From Brachypodium distachyon (Eukaryota; Streptophyta; Magnoliopsida; Poales; Poaceae): 64,000 nt of DNA. The translations under genes and the position numbers were made by a program. The stretch is from contig NC_016132.3 in NCBI RefSeq assembly GCF_000005505.3, positions 31,634,914 through 31,698,913 on the forward strand. The letters run 5' to 3'. Below, piece by piece: positions 45,169 through 56,524 of this stretch; the stretch's first letter is position 1; every line of letters begins with the position of its first letter. The notes under the pieces were generated by a model, which worked only from the letters and a program-made list of their open reading frames with translations, had not been told where the DNA came from and ran no database searches.

Positions 45169-48100
45169 TGTAACATCACAAAATTTCAAACCTTTACATG
45201 TGCATTGCATCCATGAGCATCATGCCACAATTGCATGTTTGAATTCAAATTTTGAATCACAAAAGGCTTTAAGAGATTTTGTTTACATCCCTGTAACCTT
45301 TGGATTTTCAAACCAATAGGGTTGATGTATAAAAAGGGTTTAATGCATATATAAGCTATCCCATAATTTTTGGTTAATTATTTGGAGTTGAAAAAGTATT
45401 TTATTCAAACAGATATATAGCCCTGAAGTCATTTATAGGGGAAATGTATTTTTATATATTTTATTTTGAGGAGAAACTACTTCCAAAAGTTGTATCATGG
45501 TAGGACGTGATTTTACCAATTTTGTGGTTTTTATTTGGACCAATTTGGAGTTCAAACTCAAAATAATCAAAGAAATAAGAAAAGCAGAAAAAGAAAAGGC
45601 AAAAAGAAAAAAAAAAAGGGGTAAACCGGACCGGCCCGGCCACTTTGGGCCGAACCGGCCCAGTCCGACCACGCCCGACCGCGACGCACGCCGGCCCTGC
45701 CCGCCCGGCCGCCCCATGCGCGCGCCCGCACCCGCTGACAGGTGGGGCCCACCTGTCAGGGGCTTCTTCCCCGTTTGGAAGGCGCCCGCGACGCGCGCCG
45801 CCTTACTTCTTCGCCGCCGCGCGCTGTCACCACTGTGATCTCCGCATCCCGTGCCTCCCGCGCCTCCCGCGCCTCCGTGCCCGCGTCCCTATAAAGCCAG
45901 CGTGCCCCTCTCTCTCTTCCCCCTCTTTCCCCTCTCTATTGCGCCCTCAGGCTCGAGAAATTTCTCGCCGGAGCTTTGCCCGCGCCGCCACCGTTCTCCT
46001 CCGTCTCCGGTGAACCCTAAGGGTAAGCGCCGCCGTGTTCTTTTCCCTCTTCCTATATTCCTCCGTGCGCTTCGGTTGACGCGCTCCGTCTTCGCCCCCA
46101 TGCACTGCCGCCTCCGGACGCCGCTTGCTCGTCCTCACCGGAGTCCGGTGACCGAGCCGCCGCCTTCGCGCATCCTAGGTGAGCCCTCCGCCCTCCTGAA
46201 GTCGCGTCGACCCCGTCACCGAGCGCGCTGTGCCGCGCCGCGCCTCCCCGTGACTTCCTCGAGCCGCCCGCGACGCCGGAGCACCTCGCGCCGCCACGCC
46301 CGTGCCCGCTCCGCCGTCTCCTCCAACTCCGGCCGCCCGCGCCGCCCGGTAAAACCCTAGAACTCCCCTCGTCCGTCCAATCTAGATCGATGGCTAGGAT
46401 TAGATCACTTATAAAACGAACCAGTACGCACTGTGGAGCGTCCGATCTTTATATGTTAGATCTAACGGCTCGGATTTATTTATAAACCGAACCGGTACCG
46501 TCCAATAATAATGCGCCACGTGGCACCCGGTTTTATAAAATAAAAATGTAATTTTAATTCCTCGGAATTAATAAAAGGCACTTTTGCAGATAGGCCCCTA
46601 TAACTTCAAATGATCATAACTTTAAATCTGTTTGGCCAAATTTAATGATCCACACCTTTTTTGAATCCTTAGGAAATTTAGAATCTTTTGGCACTGTCCA
46701 ATCTCAAATTTGAATATTTGAATCACATTCAAATTACAGATTAGGGTTTTATGCCTTTTAAATCATAACTAATTATCTAGAAGTCCTTTTTGAATGAAAC
46801 CAGTGCCCAAAATTTAATCTTATTGTCTTCTGTCCAATGGGACAGAGAAATAAATATTTTGAATTAATCTATTTGGCTGATGCCAATAAAACCTCATTTT
46901 AGGATTTAGCCCCTAGCCATTGCAATTTATTTAAAAACCCTAATTGCATGTGCTTAATTATCAATGCCTTGGACCAGTAGATCACCCAAATAAAACGAAC
47001 CCACTCATGTCATATGTTTTGCATCGCATCATGGCATAAATATTCTTTTGTCATGTTTGTATTGTGTGTTTATGTGTGTGTATATGTTTGTTGATTGTAT
47101 AGTATTCTCGGAGAGCGAACCTTGCGATTGTGACAAGTGTTTGAACTCCAACTACTATCAAGGCAAGTTCACTTTGACCATCATCCCATTATTTTATTAT
47201 GCACTAGATTTTATTAGTTGCATTGTGAGGATTATTATATACGAGGGTGGTATTATTACAAATGTGATACTATTGAATTACAATATGATTTTCCTAGTGT
47301 ATGGCAAAACAAGTAATTCAATGAATCGTCCTGGGTGGGCTGCTTTGAGTTTTCGGATGTCGTGACGTTAGGTCCATTTCTATGGGGCCCGCTGAGTCGT
47401 CTCTCCGTGTGATTCGGGAGCGTCCATGGTCGTCTCCCCGTGCGATTCGGGGAGCGCCTGCGTCACAATGTGGGATGCCACCCGGGATAACCAGAGACTG
47501 GACTAGTTTCCTGTTTAGTAGGATCCAGTACAACCACATGGTATTATGGGCTCTGCCAGGATGGATGTAAAAAATATGAACCTGGATCCGAGGTGACATC
47601 GGTATGTAGCAGTGTAGGTTGGAACGCGTCCCTCAGGTGGTCTGGGGGAATATGTTCTGAAAATTCCTGTAATCGATGCCGTTGCTACTCTACCCTGAGG
47701 ACAGCAAGGGATAAAACGTCGATTTCTTGTGGGTAAAGTGTACCACCTCTCGAGAGTGTCAAACTAAGTAGTTAGCCGTGTCCCCGGTTACGGACAATTA
47801 TGAGCAACTAGATATTGGAGCTGTAAGGAAGGTCTCACTCATTCCAATTTCCTAATAAAATAAGTGGTTTGAACTGGGTAGGAGCATTGATGTTTCTACT
47901 CAATGTGCCTAGGTTAATAGGAGCATGGGTGTTTCTACCCTGTGTCCAATAGAATTCAAAATTATTTGTCTAAAAATGATAAGATTTGAATAATGATGCT
48001 TTTATGCAAAATAGCCAAACCCCACTTAACCAAACTATGCATGTACTTGGTAGGTCTTTTATAACTCTGGTGAGCTTGCCAATACATTCAAATGTATTGA

Positions 48101-48478
48101 CCACGTAGTGGCTGCAATTAATAATACAGGTGAAACTGACGAAGAGTGAGGTTCCTCGATATTTCTTTGGGTCATGTGCTTACATTCCAACATGCTCTCA
48201 CTCCTCTGGGAGTAGATGAGGCCCTTTTACTCTACCTTTCCGCTGCAGCTTCATGATACATTGTTATCATGGTTTTGAACACTATTTGTTTATGCTGGCC
48301 TAGGAGGTCATGCAAGTTTGTAAGTACCATTTGAGTTTTGGATGATACGATGTAATAAAGTACTTTTGACCTTTGTATCTTGGTATTACATCTTGAACTG
48401 TGTGTGCTAGTGAGTCGATCCAGGGACTAGCACAAGTAAGCACAGAGATCGAACCCTTGGTGAAGGGGGATCGCTTCA
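45169..48478 (+). repeat. Tekay 3-prime LTR (3310 bp)
   Basis: TGTAACATCAC...GATCGCTTCA. Nearly collinear with 38322-41647, with a deletion of about 100 bp near 47230 and divergence in the GC-rich block. Confidence 0.93.
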
Positions 48479-50075
48479 ATTGAAGGCTCTACACGCGGAG
48501 ATGGGGTTGCCGGAATCTCAGACGCAATGCAGGTCTGAGACTGCGTAGCCTTCAAAGCCTCCCTGCAGAAATGAAAATTTGTTACCTTCATGTCAATTAA
48601 GAAGAATTCCGGCATCAGGGATCAAAATGCTGTAAATCTTACCCAACGACGATAGGCTTCGGCTTCGGTTGCCGACCAGCGGTTTTCTTCTGCTTCATGG
48701 TCCTCGGAAGATCGGTCTCGGTGACGCGCTTCTCGCGGGCCGGCACTGCAGCAGCAGCCGGACCCAACGCCTCAGCAGCGGCAGGACCATCCGAGTCAGT
48801 TGTTCCCGGATTGATGCAGGCATGAGTATTTTTGGTGTTGAGTACTTATATATCTAGGAGAAGATTTCGGAAATCATTACCTACGGCATGACGGGGCCGG
48901 CATGAGCGATCGGCATGTGATCCTCTGAGTCCGGATCTTCCTGGTCGAATGTCAAGCGCTCGCTCCCGAAGCGCTTATCCGGCGAACGCCCGTCCTCATT
49001 CGCTGGAGGGTAAATCTCTGCACAAAGATATAAGGTTGCGCCGAGGTAAGTCATCGTCAGATGGAAGCCGGCATAACCATCATGTCGGATGAAAACGGAA
49101 GACATACACACATAAAGACTTACCGGGGGCGCACGGTTCTTCCGGCTGAACGGAATCATGCCCCAGACCCAGTGCTCGGACAAGTTCGTCTTCGCGATCG
49201 CCTTAACTCGCCGCCGGACTTCGAGTTTGTCTAGCTCGACGGTTGAAACCCGGTTCGGGTCGAACTGGCCGCTATAAAAACACATCTTGTGTGTCCGACG
49301 TTGAAGCGGGCATACCCGCCGGAACACGAATGTCGCCAGCAAGTCGTCGCCCTTCATCCCGTTCTCCTTGAGTTCGATGATGCCGGCATGAACCTCGTTG
49401 ATCTCTGGAAGAGAGTCTTTGGGGTCATGCTTCCAGTTCTTCTTTTCCACCGGCGGGCCGACTACGAATCCCGGCAGATTGCTCTTGTCGGCGTCGGAGG
49501 AGTTCTTGACGTAGAAGAAGGTCTTGAGCCACTTTTTGCAGGACTCAAGACCTTGGATCCGAGGGAAAGATCGAACCTCGGTGGGGTATGACGGTGGCGG
49601 CGCCACACTGAGTCATGGGCTTAGCAGCGCTGGGATTGTCCTTATCAAGAAGAACTTGGGGCCAGAACATAAAATACTTGGCCCACAAGTCGATAGAAGG
49701 CTAGAGGCCGAGATAACTCTCGCAAAAGGTAAACAAAGCCGAGAGAGTGAGAATAGCGTTAGCCGGAAGATGGTGTAGCTGAAGGCCGAAGAAGTCTAAG
49801 AACTGCCTAGTGAAGTCGCTAGCCGGGAGTGCAAATCCACGTTCAAAATGAGCAACGAAGACAACACACTCACCAGGTTCAGGTGTCGGCACAACCTCGT
49901 CGCCGGGGATCCGGCACTCCACCTCCTCCGGGATCCGCCGAGTGCGGCGGAGCCAGTTGATATCCGCCGGCGATACATTGGAGCCTTCCCATCCGTCGCA
50001 CTCCGAGCCCGTGTCCTCCTCGACGTGCTGAACAGCGGGGTCGACGGCGGTAGTATCGCGGGAAGAAGACGCCAT

Positions 50076-50887
50076 TGCTCGAAAACAAATCTAGGTTTGG
50101 GGGTCCGGCGAGGAGATGGCGGCGCAAGATGCAAGCGAGCAAGGAAACGGCGGCGGAGAACTAGGCAACCGCGCGCAAGGGTGTGACGGCGAGCTTGGCT
50201 ATTGGAGGCTTGGAAGCAAGGCGGCAAAGGAGCTCCGAGCTCGCAGCAATGGCGGGGCACGCGAGAGCAGAGGAGAGCAAGGGCTTCGGGGGAAAGTGAA
50301 GGGTTTTCACCCCGCCCCCCTTATTTATATCCGCGGCGCACTAATGGGGCGTGGATCTTCCGCGCCCACAATCTCCGTGGCCAACGGTAAGGCCACGCAC
50401 AATCATGGGGGCGTTTAACCCATAAACGGCGCACGCACGCGGTTACTGCTCGACGTGGCGCAATAAATCCCGCCGAATCCGGGGAGATAAGGATCCGCGT
50501 GGGAACCGAAATTCCCCCTCTTAATGGCCTGCCGGTTTTCCAGTTTGATGGGACGACACGCTCGCCTCAAAAGGCGTGCTGGCAGTACTTCGGGTCTTAT
50601 CTTTCCGTTATTTAACCGGAGCGTAGAATGTGAGCGACAAGTGGCACTAATGTTGGCAGAAACGGGTTTTCTACTGCCGGCCGTGAGGAAGAAAGGAATC
50701 TCGGCTCAGGGCTGAATAAGCACGCTGACTAGATATGTCGGAGTTGCCTAATCTCGGCTAAGAAAGCTCGGGATTGTCTCGGCATCTTCCTTGGCTCAGC
50801 CCTACTAGGCTTTGATGGCTTGAGTTGTGGGAAACTGTCGTGGCCCGACATCTTTTCCTGCCAGACCGCAACAGCTTCGGGGACTAG
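50076..50887 (-). promoter_or_regulatory. Promoter/leader region of Tat A accessory gene and 3-prime LTR junction
   Basis: On the minus strand a TATA box (gatataaataagg, + strand 50321-50333) lies about 250 bp upstream of the ATG at 50075. The remainder to 50887 is non-coding; it ends in cttcggggactag, the probable plus-strand priming tract next to the 3-prime LTR. Confidence 0.55.
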
Positions 50888-51042
50888 TGTCGGGGGGATG
50901 ACCCCGGGTAGGGTCATGACGACACACATTAGCAGAGATGACGAAGGCAAGGCCGGCATCCTTAAGCCGCATCGCTAACAGGCCGGCATACCAAGGATAT
51001 GCTGGCACATCTATCTTGTCTTATATGGTTGCATGATAGGCA
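50888..51042 (+). repeat. Truncated Tat A 3-prime LTR
   Basis: TGTCGGGGGGATGACC onward matches 3244-3414 with a 16-bp gap and a few changes, then stops at gataggcac; the remaining ~400 bp are deleted and the Tat C gag follows. Confidence 0.88.
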
Positions 51043-53330
51043 CAAGCAGTCTGATCTCGGTTGACGACCACGGCGATATGATACCAGAAACCCCGGAGGC
51101 TGCCTTGCTTGCAACCAATACCTACCTACAAAAAATTTAGCCACCCGATAGTGACCCGCGCTCGCGGCTTCACAAACAGATTCTGGAAGGATTGAATAAA
51201 GCGGGGGCTTCTTGTATCAGCCAAGACTTCAACAACCGAAGGCAGCCGCGGGACAGGACACCATCCCGCAACGATGGAGAAATCTAGCATGACTTCAACC
51301 CGCCTCCACGAAGTCGCAGGGAGCGCGACTCACATCCGAGGGAAACACTGGGGTCTCCCCAGGTCGCAAATCGCGATCGGCGAGACAGGTATCGCGACTG
51401 CTCGCCGGACTCCGATGATGAGGCTGAGATATGTGGAGCGCCACGCTTCAGCCGTCGCATCCGTCAATCTAGGATGCCCAGAAATTTCAAACCGCCGACC
51501 GATCTAGCCAAGTATGACGGCACTCAAGAGCCCAAGACTTGGCTGGAAGACTACCTCACCGGGATTCGCTACCAAGGCGGTTCTCGTACTACCACCATGC
51601 GGTGCCTGAAGCTGCAATTCAAAGGCCCTGCACGCACGTGGCTAACTGGCTTACCACGAGACGACATTGACTTGTGGGAGGAGCTCGTCCAAGCTTTCAC
51701 CCGCAACTTCAGGTCCACCTACAAACAACCCGTCTCCCTCGAGCAACTTCGAGCTTGCATTCAAAAAGAGAGAATCCATCCGTTCGTCCATCCAGCGCTG
51801 GACCAACACCAAACACGCTTCTGAGGAAGTCTCCGATGAAAGGGCCATCAACGCCTTCAAACGAGGACTCCGACGAGTCGAACTTAAGGAAGAATTGGGT
51901 CGTGTGCGGCCCACAACCATCAGCTATCTGATGGAAATCGCCAATCAATGGGCTGAAGATGAAGACTCAGTTCGCAATGAACGCCACCGATCTCCAGAGG
52001 AAGAGGGTGATCGTGATCACAATCGAAGGAGGAAGCGCAAAAACCAAGCCTTCGAAGAATCGCACCCACCTGAATTCATCGCAGCAGCCTCTCCGTCAGA
52101 TCTTGGCTCTCGAGAGAACGGAGATCGCGGTGGAGGTTTTCGTGGTGGTGACAAGCGCAAGCAGCAATGGCAGAGAAAAGGGAACCAACCCACCCTTTCT
52201 CAACAACTAGCTTCCCCTTGCCCGTTTCACATCTACAGGGATGAGCAAGGCAACATCAAGCCAAGTCACCCTCTAGCCGAGTGCCGGCGTTTCAAGGAAC
52301 TACAGGCTGAGTTTGCCAGGACACTGCAGCCGGCAACCAGTGCTGGCTTCTCACAATTACCTGGGATGCTTCAATATCCTAACGAAGGAGTCAATGCACC
52401 TTTGCCGCCTCCCATACCTGGAGCTCTAGCCATCGGTGCTCCTCCTCCGCCTCCGCGCCCAGCCAGTTTCGCCGGCGCAGTGCACTCAGTTGCATTTGCA
52501 CCACCACCAAAAGCGCCGACAACGGTCGCTAGCTCATATTCGACTCCGGTCGGTCACATCTGCATGAATCGGGTCCAAAAGTCTATAACTCGGCAGGTCC
52601 ATATGGCCATGAGGTCACCTCCCTCTTCAACGGAGTACCTCGACTGGTCAAAAGTAGAGATCACATTCTCTAGAGAAGATCACCCACCCTGCATCCCGCA
52701 ACCGGGAAACGCAGCACTGGTGCTCGACGCACAGATCGTGGGCTACATGTTGAACAAAGTGTTCATCGACGGCGGAAGTGGGCTAAACATTATCTATGCC
52801 GACACCCTACGAAAGATGAACTGCTCAACAACAAAGCTGGCTCCCACAAAGACAACCTTCCATGGGATCATCCCAGGAAAAGCAGCCACTCCACTGGGCA
52901 AAGTTAGCCTTGACGTGGTGTTCGGCACACCCGACAACTTCAGACGCGAAAGACTCGACTTCGAAGTGGTCGACTGGCCATCCCAGTACCACGTGGTCTT
53001 GAGTCGCATCGCGTTAGCACGCTTTATGGCAGTCCCGCATGTACGCTTACCTTAAGCTCAAAATGCCTAGACCCAACAGCATGATAACTATCTCTGGAAG
53101 CTTCCTGTGGTCCGATCACAGCGATTGTGAAGTCCATAAAATTTCCGAGTCACTTGCCGCCTAGGACCAGGCTGGCCAGGCCTACTTCTTAACAGACGAC
53201 GACCAAAATTATGTCCTTAAGAAAAGAGCCATTGAGGCCATAGGCGGTATAGACTTGAAGACGGAGGAAGCACAGGCCTCTTCATCAAAGGAGGCCAACG
53301 CTAGCTCAGCCAGCAACCCTATCAACTAAG
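51043..53330 (+). pseudogene. Tat C gag body and protease
   Basis: After a broken leader (to 51470), NFKPPTDLAKYDGTQEPKTW, WLEDYLTGIRYQGG, FKGPARTWLTGLPRDDIDLW and ELVQAFTRNFRSTYKQP (51480-51730) give the gag core. A frameshift near 51765 leads into frame 51667-53055, with SIRSSIQRWTNTK, NAFKRGLRRVELKEELGR and YLMEIANQWAEDE. A Pro-rich linker follows, then a protease: VFIDGGSGLNIIYADTLRKM (about 52759-52818), ending VVLSRIALARFM. Stops near 53053 and 53162 and the final stop near 53328 precede a region without RT. Confidence 0.82.
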
Positions 53331-53810
53331 GGGTACTGGATCTCTGGGCTCCCCCAATCGCAACAACAGGAGACCCCTCTAGCAGGTGCACTAAAACAAC
53401 AAGCACACCAAGCCGGCTTCGCAACCCATGCGGTGTAGCTCAGAAGACGCTTGCCGAAGAATGAGTCAGTTCAAACACATACCTACGAGCTCATCCACGC
53501 CTTGACATGGCTGTTCAGCCAACTCGACTGCAGGATATGAGAATCAAAAACCTCCCCCTCAGACTCCAATCCAGAGCCGGGGACTCAAGAAGCAAGGCGC
53601 GGAACGCCACGCAACTGCGCCGCCAACGCGCCAGGCTTTTTTACTTGATTTCTTTTTTAGTTTCTCATCTATTTGTTCTCTTTTTTCTGCATTTTTAAGT
53701 ACCTTCTTGTACCATCGGTACGTAATAAAAATATTTATGCTCCTCTACATAGAGTCTTTTCCTTTTACTTGCCTTGTTGCGATCGCATCACACTCAGAAC
53801 TGAGAGATCG
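53331..53810 (+). other. Tat C post-protease region without recognisable RT or integrase
   Basis: Short broken frames only (for example a segment resembling YELIHALTWLFSQLDCR near 53480). No YxDD, RNase H or integrase motif. T-rich DNA at 53640-53700. Confidence 0.55.
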
Positions 53811-54200
53811 ATCCCAAACTTGTCATTGGACGCACCCGACACTCGGGGGCTGCGTCCAATCGACCCCAAACCTTATCATTGGACGCACTCGACACTCGGG
53901 GGCTGCGTGCAATCGACCCCAAACCTTGTCATTGGACGCACCCGACACTCGGGGGCTGCGTCCAATCGACCCAAAAACTTTTCATTGGACGCACCCGACA
54001 CTCGGGGGCTGCGTCCAATCGACCCAAAAACTTGTCATTGGACGCACCCGACACTCGATGGCTGCGTCCAATCGACCCCAAAATTTGTCATTGGACGCAC
54101 CCGACGCTCGGGGGCTGCGTCCAATCAACCGCAAACATTGTCATTGGACACACTGGCGCTCGGGGGCTGCGTTCAATGGACTCTAAAACCTCTCGTTGTA
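53811..54200. repeat. Tandem repeat, about 60-bp unit, ~7 copies
   Basis: Unit: ttggacgcacccgacactcg + ggggctgcgtccaatcgac + a short variable ccaaaccttgtca-type tail. Copies degrade toward the right. Reading frames of 159-185 codons across it exist only because the unit length is a multiple of three. Confidence 0.92.
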
Positions 54201-54517
54201 CACACCCGACATTCACGGGTTATCGCGTAACAAACATCAGCAAAATCATTCAATGGTCGGCAGTTTCCAAGCAAGCAAAATTGGAATCACGATGTTTTCT
54301 CATACAAGATCAACGAAACTACAGAACAACAAGGTGCAACCTCTTCAACAATGCTAACAGTTTTCAGTTACAAAAGATTTCAAAGTATTTGTAATGACTA
54401 CAAACCAGTCATGCACAGACCCAGGGGCTACTCCCACCGGGAGCGCTGATCGCGCACCCGGTAAAAATACTACTCAGGCAACTACGCCTACATCCTTAAC
54501 AAATATCAAAGTCTACT
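54201..54517. other. Tat C spacer between minisatellite and accessory gene
   Basis: No gene seen; contains one copy of the motif ctcccaccgggag (54431-54443). Confidence 0.5.
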
Positions 54518-56524
54518 CTACTCCAAGGCCATAAGAGTCACCAGCTGACGCGTCGTGTTCTCCATCATGTCGTAAACCGGTCCAAGCTGAGCATCGTCTG
54601 GAACATAAGAGGGAGTCAAATGCAGGGAGTCCAGATTCAATGAGGGGTAGCGAAGACGAACAAACGAGAGGGCTAGCACAGCCCCCTCCACCAATTGTTC
54701 ATGAGTCGCCCCCCTCACTACTGCTCCTTCGCAAAATCTCTCAATAAATCCCTTCAGGTCAACAGGAAGAGGAAGCTCCGGAAACAAGTTATGGTGCACC
54801 TCTGTCAAACAGTGACTGCGGGACTGCAGGCAGATCACTGCTCTTGCAACTCGATCCTGCAGCAGCGCAAGGGCATTACCCTTGTTGCGGTTCAACCAGA
54901 AGGATGGGGTCTCTGAACCAGTTCGTGCTAAAGCATCAAGACGACTCTTTACACGTTTAGCTTCAACGTATGGTTCTGGCATCATATCTGCAAATATGGC
55001 GCGTCCAAGTCAGTCGAAATTCAGTTAACTCAACAATTTCAAGCAGAGGACTCAACCGTTACCTCGCAAATCCGAACTTAGCTTCACGATTTCCCCAAGG
55101 AGGAAATCTTCTCGGCCCGACGCGGCCCGATTCTCCGACTTAAGCAAGGAGATCTCCTCCCGTGCTTACGCAAGTTGGTATTCAACATGTCCCAAACGGA
55201 TATGCATAACCTCGAGTGCGTCGGAGGAATCCATCTCTTCCCGCAAGACCCAAGTGCTAATCAGCAGGACAAATCCCTTGCGCTGACTAGTACGTTCGAG
55301 TCCGCACTCGGTTATTTATATTCGACTGCAAGGCACTCCCACCGGGAGTATTTGAAATACGACTCAAATTTGACTTCCACAAGTCAGAATTCGACTCGAC
55401 ACTGATTCGCAAGTTAGGGCGTTCCATTTCCAAAAAAAGAAGGGGAGCAACTTCGCCAAGAAATTCAAGGATAGCAAATTACAACCTTGAGTCCGGTCGC
55501 CACTACACACAGTCGCAACCAAACTCGGGGGCTACACCCACCGGAAGAGCTGACCGCGCACCCGGTAGAATATTCTTTACAAAAAAGAAGAATTATAGTA
55601 GTATCTACGACGAGGTATGGTCTCCTCCTCGGCTGCTTCCCATTGCCGGATCATCTGCAGCGCTGCCGCCTGCCCAGCCTCTAGGAACGACTTTATACCC
55701 TGGGTGAGAGTAGCTGGCAGTGTAGCAATTCACCAGAAATCCAATTCTGGGCAGTTGACTCGCACAAATGCGAGGGCAATCTGGGCACCCTTCACCAGTT
55801 GGAGTCGAACCAAGTCCTTCATCTTCTCCTCGCCGTGAAACTTCACCATCAGGCTGCCTAGTTTACGAGGCACCTTCTCCTACAGCCTTAAGGCCCGATG
55901 AGTCGAAGCTAGCAAGTCACGGCAAGAGGTGAAGTACCTTTTGACCTGCTTGATCCGCTCGATCAACAGCATCAAGTCGTAGCTCCTCGACTGATCCAGC
56001 CAAAAGGGTGATGGATCATGCACTCGGTGAGCTTGAATGGCAGCGTTCACTCTGGCCTTTTCATCGTCAGGGTCAAAGCGAACAGCTGCACAGAAGACGA
56101 CAAGATTACTTCGCAGACCGCTGAAAGGCAAAGTCTTGCGATCCTTACCTTCGATTTGGCCGCTCAGGTTGCGAAACTCACCAAAGACAAACTCTTCCCG
56201 GTTGGTCGCAGATTTCAGGCTAGACTTGCTATTTTGAGCGTCACCGAGCGTGTCACGCTTCAGTTTAGCGAGCCGAGCCTCAACTTGTCGTAACTGCTCT
56301 GGGGACAGAGTAGTCCCAGCCTGACCCTTTTCGCTAGGATTGGCTGGAGCATCGTTGCGAGAGGCTGCCGCTGTAGCTGGAACCGAGTGACTTGACTGTC
56401 CTTTTTCCCTCTGCGCGGAAAAGACTCAAGTTACCTCAGCATTTATCCTAAAGAACCCCTTCAGGGGTGGAAATAAAGATCTTTTGATTTCTTTCCAAAA
56501 AAAGGCTCAGCTAGAGCAGTTCTT

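Larger units (their letters stand above)
43681..48478 (+). mobile_element. 5-prime-truncated Tekay chromovirus in Tat A accessory gene
   Basis: The first ~243 bp of the LTR (43681-43923) are fused directly to the integrase, followed by chromodomain, polypurine tract and a full 3-prime LTR (45169-48478). The flanks gttga (43676-43680) and attga (48479-48483) look like a target duplication with one change. Most of the 5-prime LTR, gag, protease, RT and RNase H are deleted. Confidence 0.88.
37895..50075 (-). pseudogene. Tat A antisense accessory gene (spliced; interrupted by two Tekay insertions)
   Basis: Opposite to Tat A gag-pol. Exon 1 from 50075: GEVVPTPEPGECVVFVAHF-like N-terminus with FLDFFGLQLHHLPANAI and TFCESYLGL (one stop, then the frame continues with DLWAKYFMFW and KWLKTFFYVKN, 49606-49140): the plant gypsy-type transposon domain (PF04195-like). 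Intron signals: donor GTAAGT near 49124 with acceptor near 49020; donor GTAAGA near 48640 with acceptor TTCTGCAG near 48566. Later exons: a coiled coil (42172-41880) and a C-terminal domain, YDVEDYLISISSRVK joined across the Tekay LTR to RAFRALWPGEEAPTGIPEL, ending acidic at 37895. Function unknown. Confidence 0.75.
3244..51042 (+). mobile_element. Tat A: Tat-like Ty3/gypsy element nested in Tat C gag
   Basis: 5-prime LTR 3244-3810 (TGTTGG...TGACA), PBS 3812-3829, gag, protease, RT, RNase H, integrase (interrupted 9470-31389), a 3-prime spacer, an antisense accessory gene 50075-37895, and a truncated 3-prime LTR at 50888-51042 that starts TGTCGGGGGG and matches 3244 onward. Because the right LTR has lost about 400 bp, no target duplication can be read; the left flank is aaaga. 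It hosts copia A, the gag-only element, and two Tekay insertions. Frameshifts and stops throughout pol make it defective. Confidence 0.8.

Noticed and set aside
53811..54200. Possible CRISPR-like array
   Set aside because: Units are contiguous with no unique spacers, and the context is a plant retrotransposon.
53673..54394. ORFs of 159-185 codons with repeating HWTHPTLGGCVQSTP-like peptides
   Set aside because: Three overlapping frames translate the same 60-bp tandem repeat; unit length divisible by three keeps all frames open.
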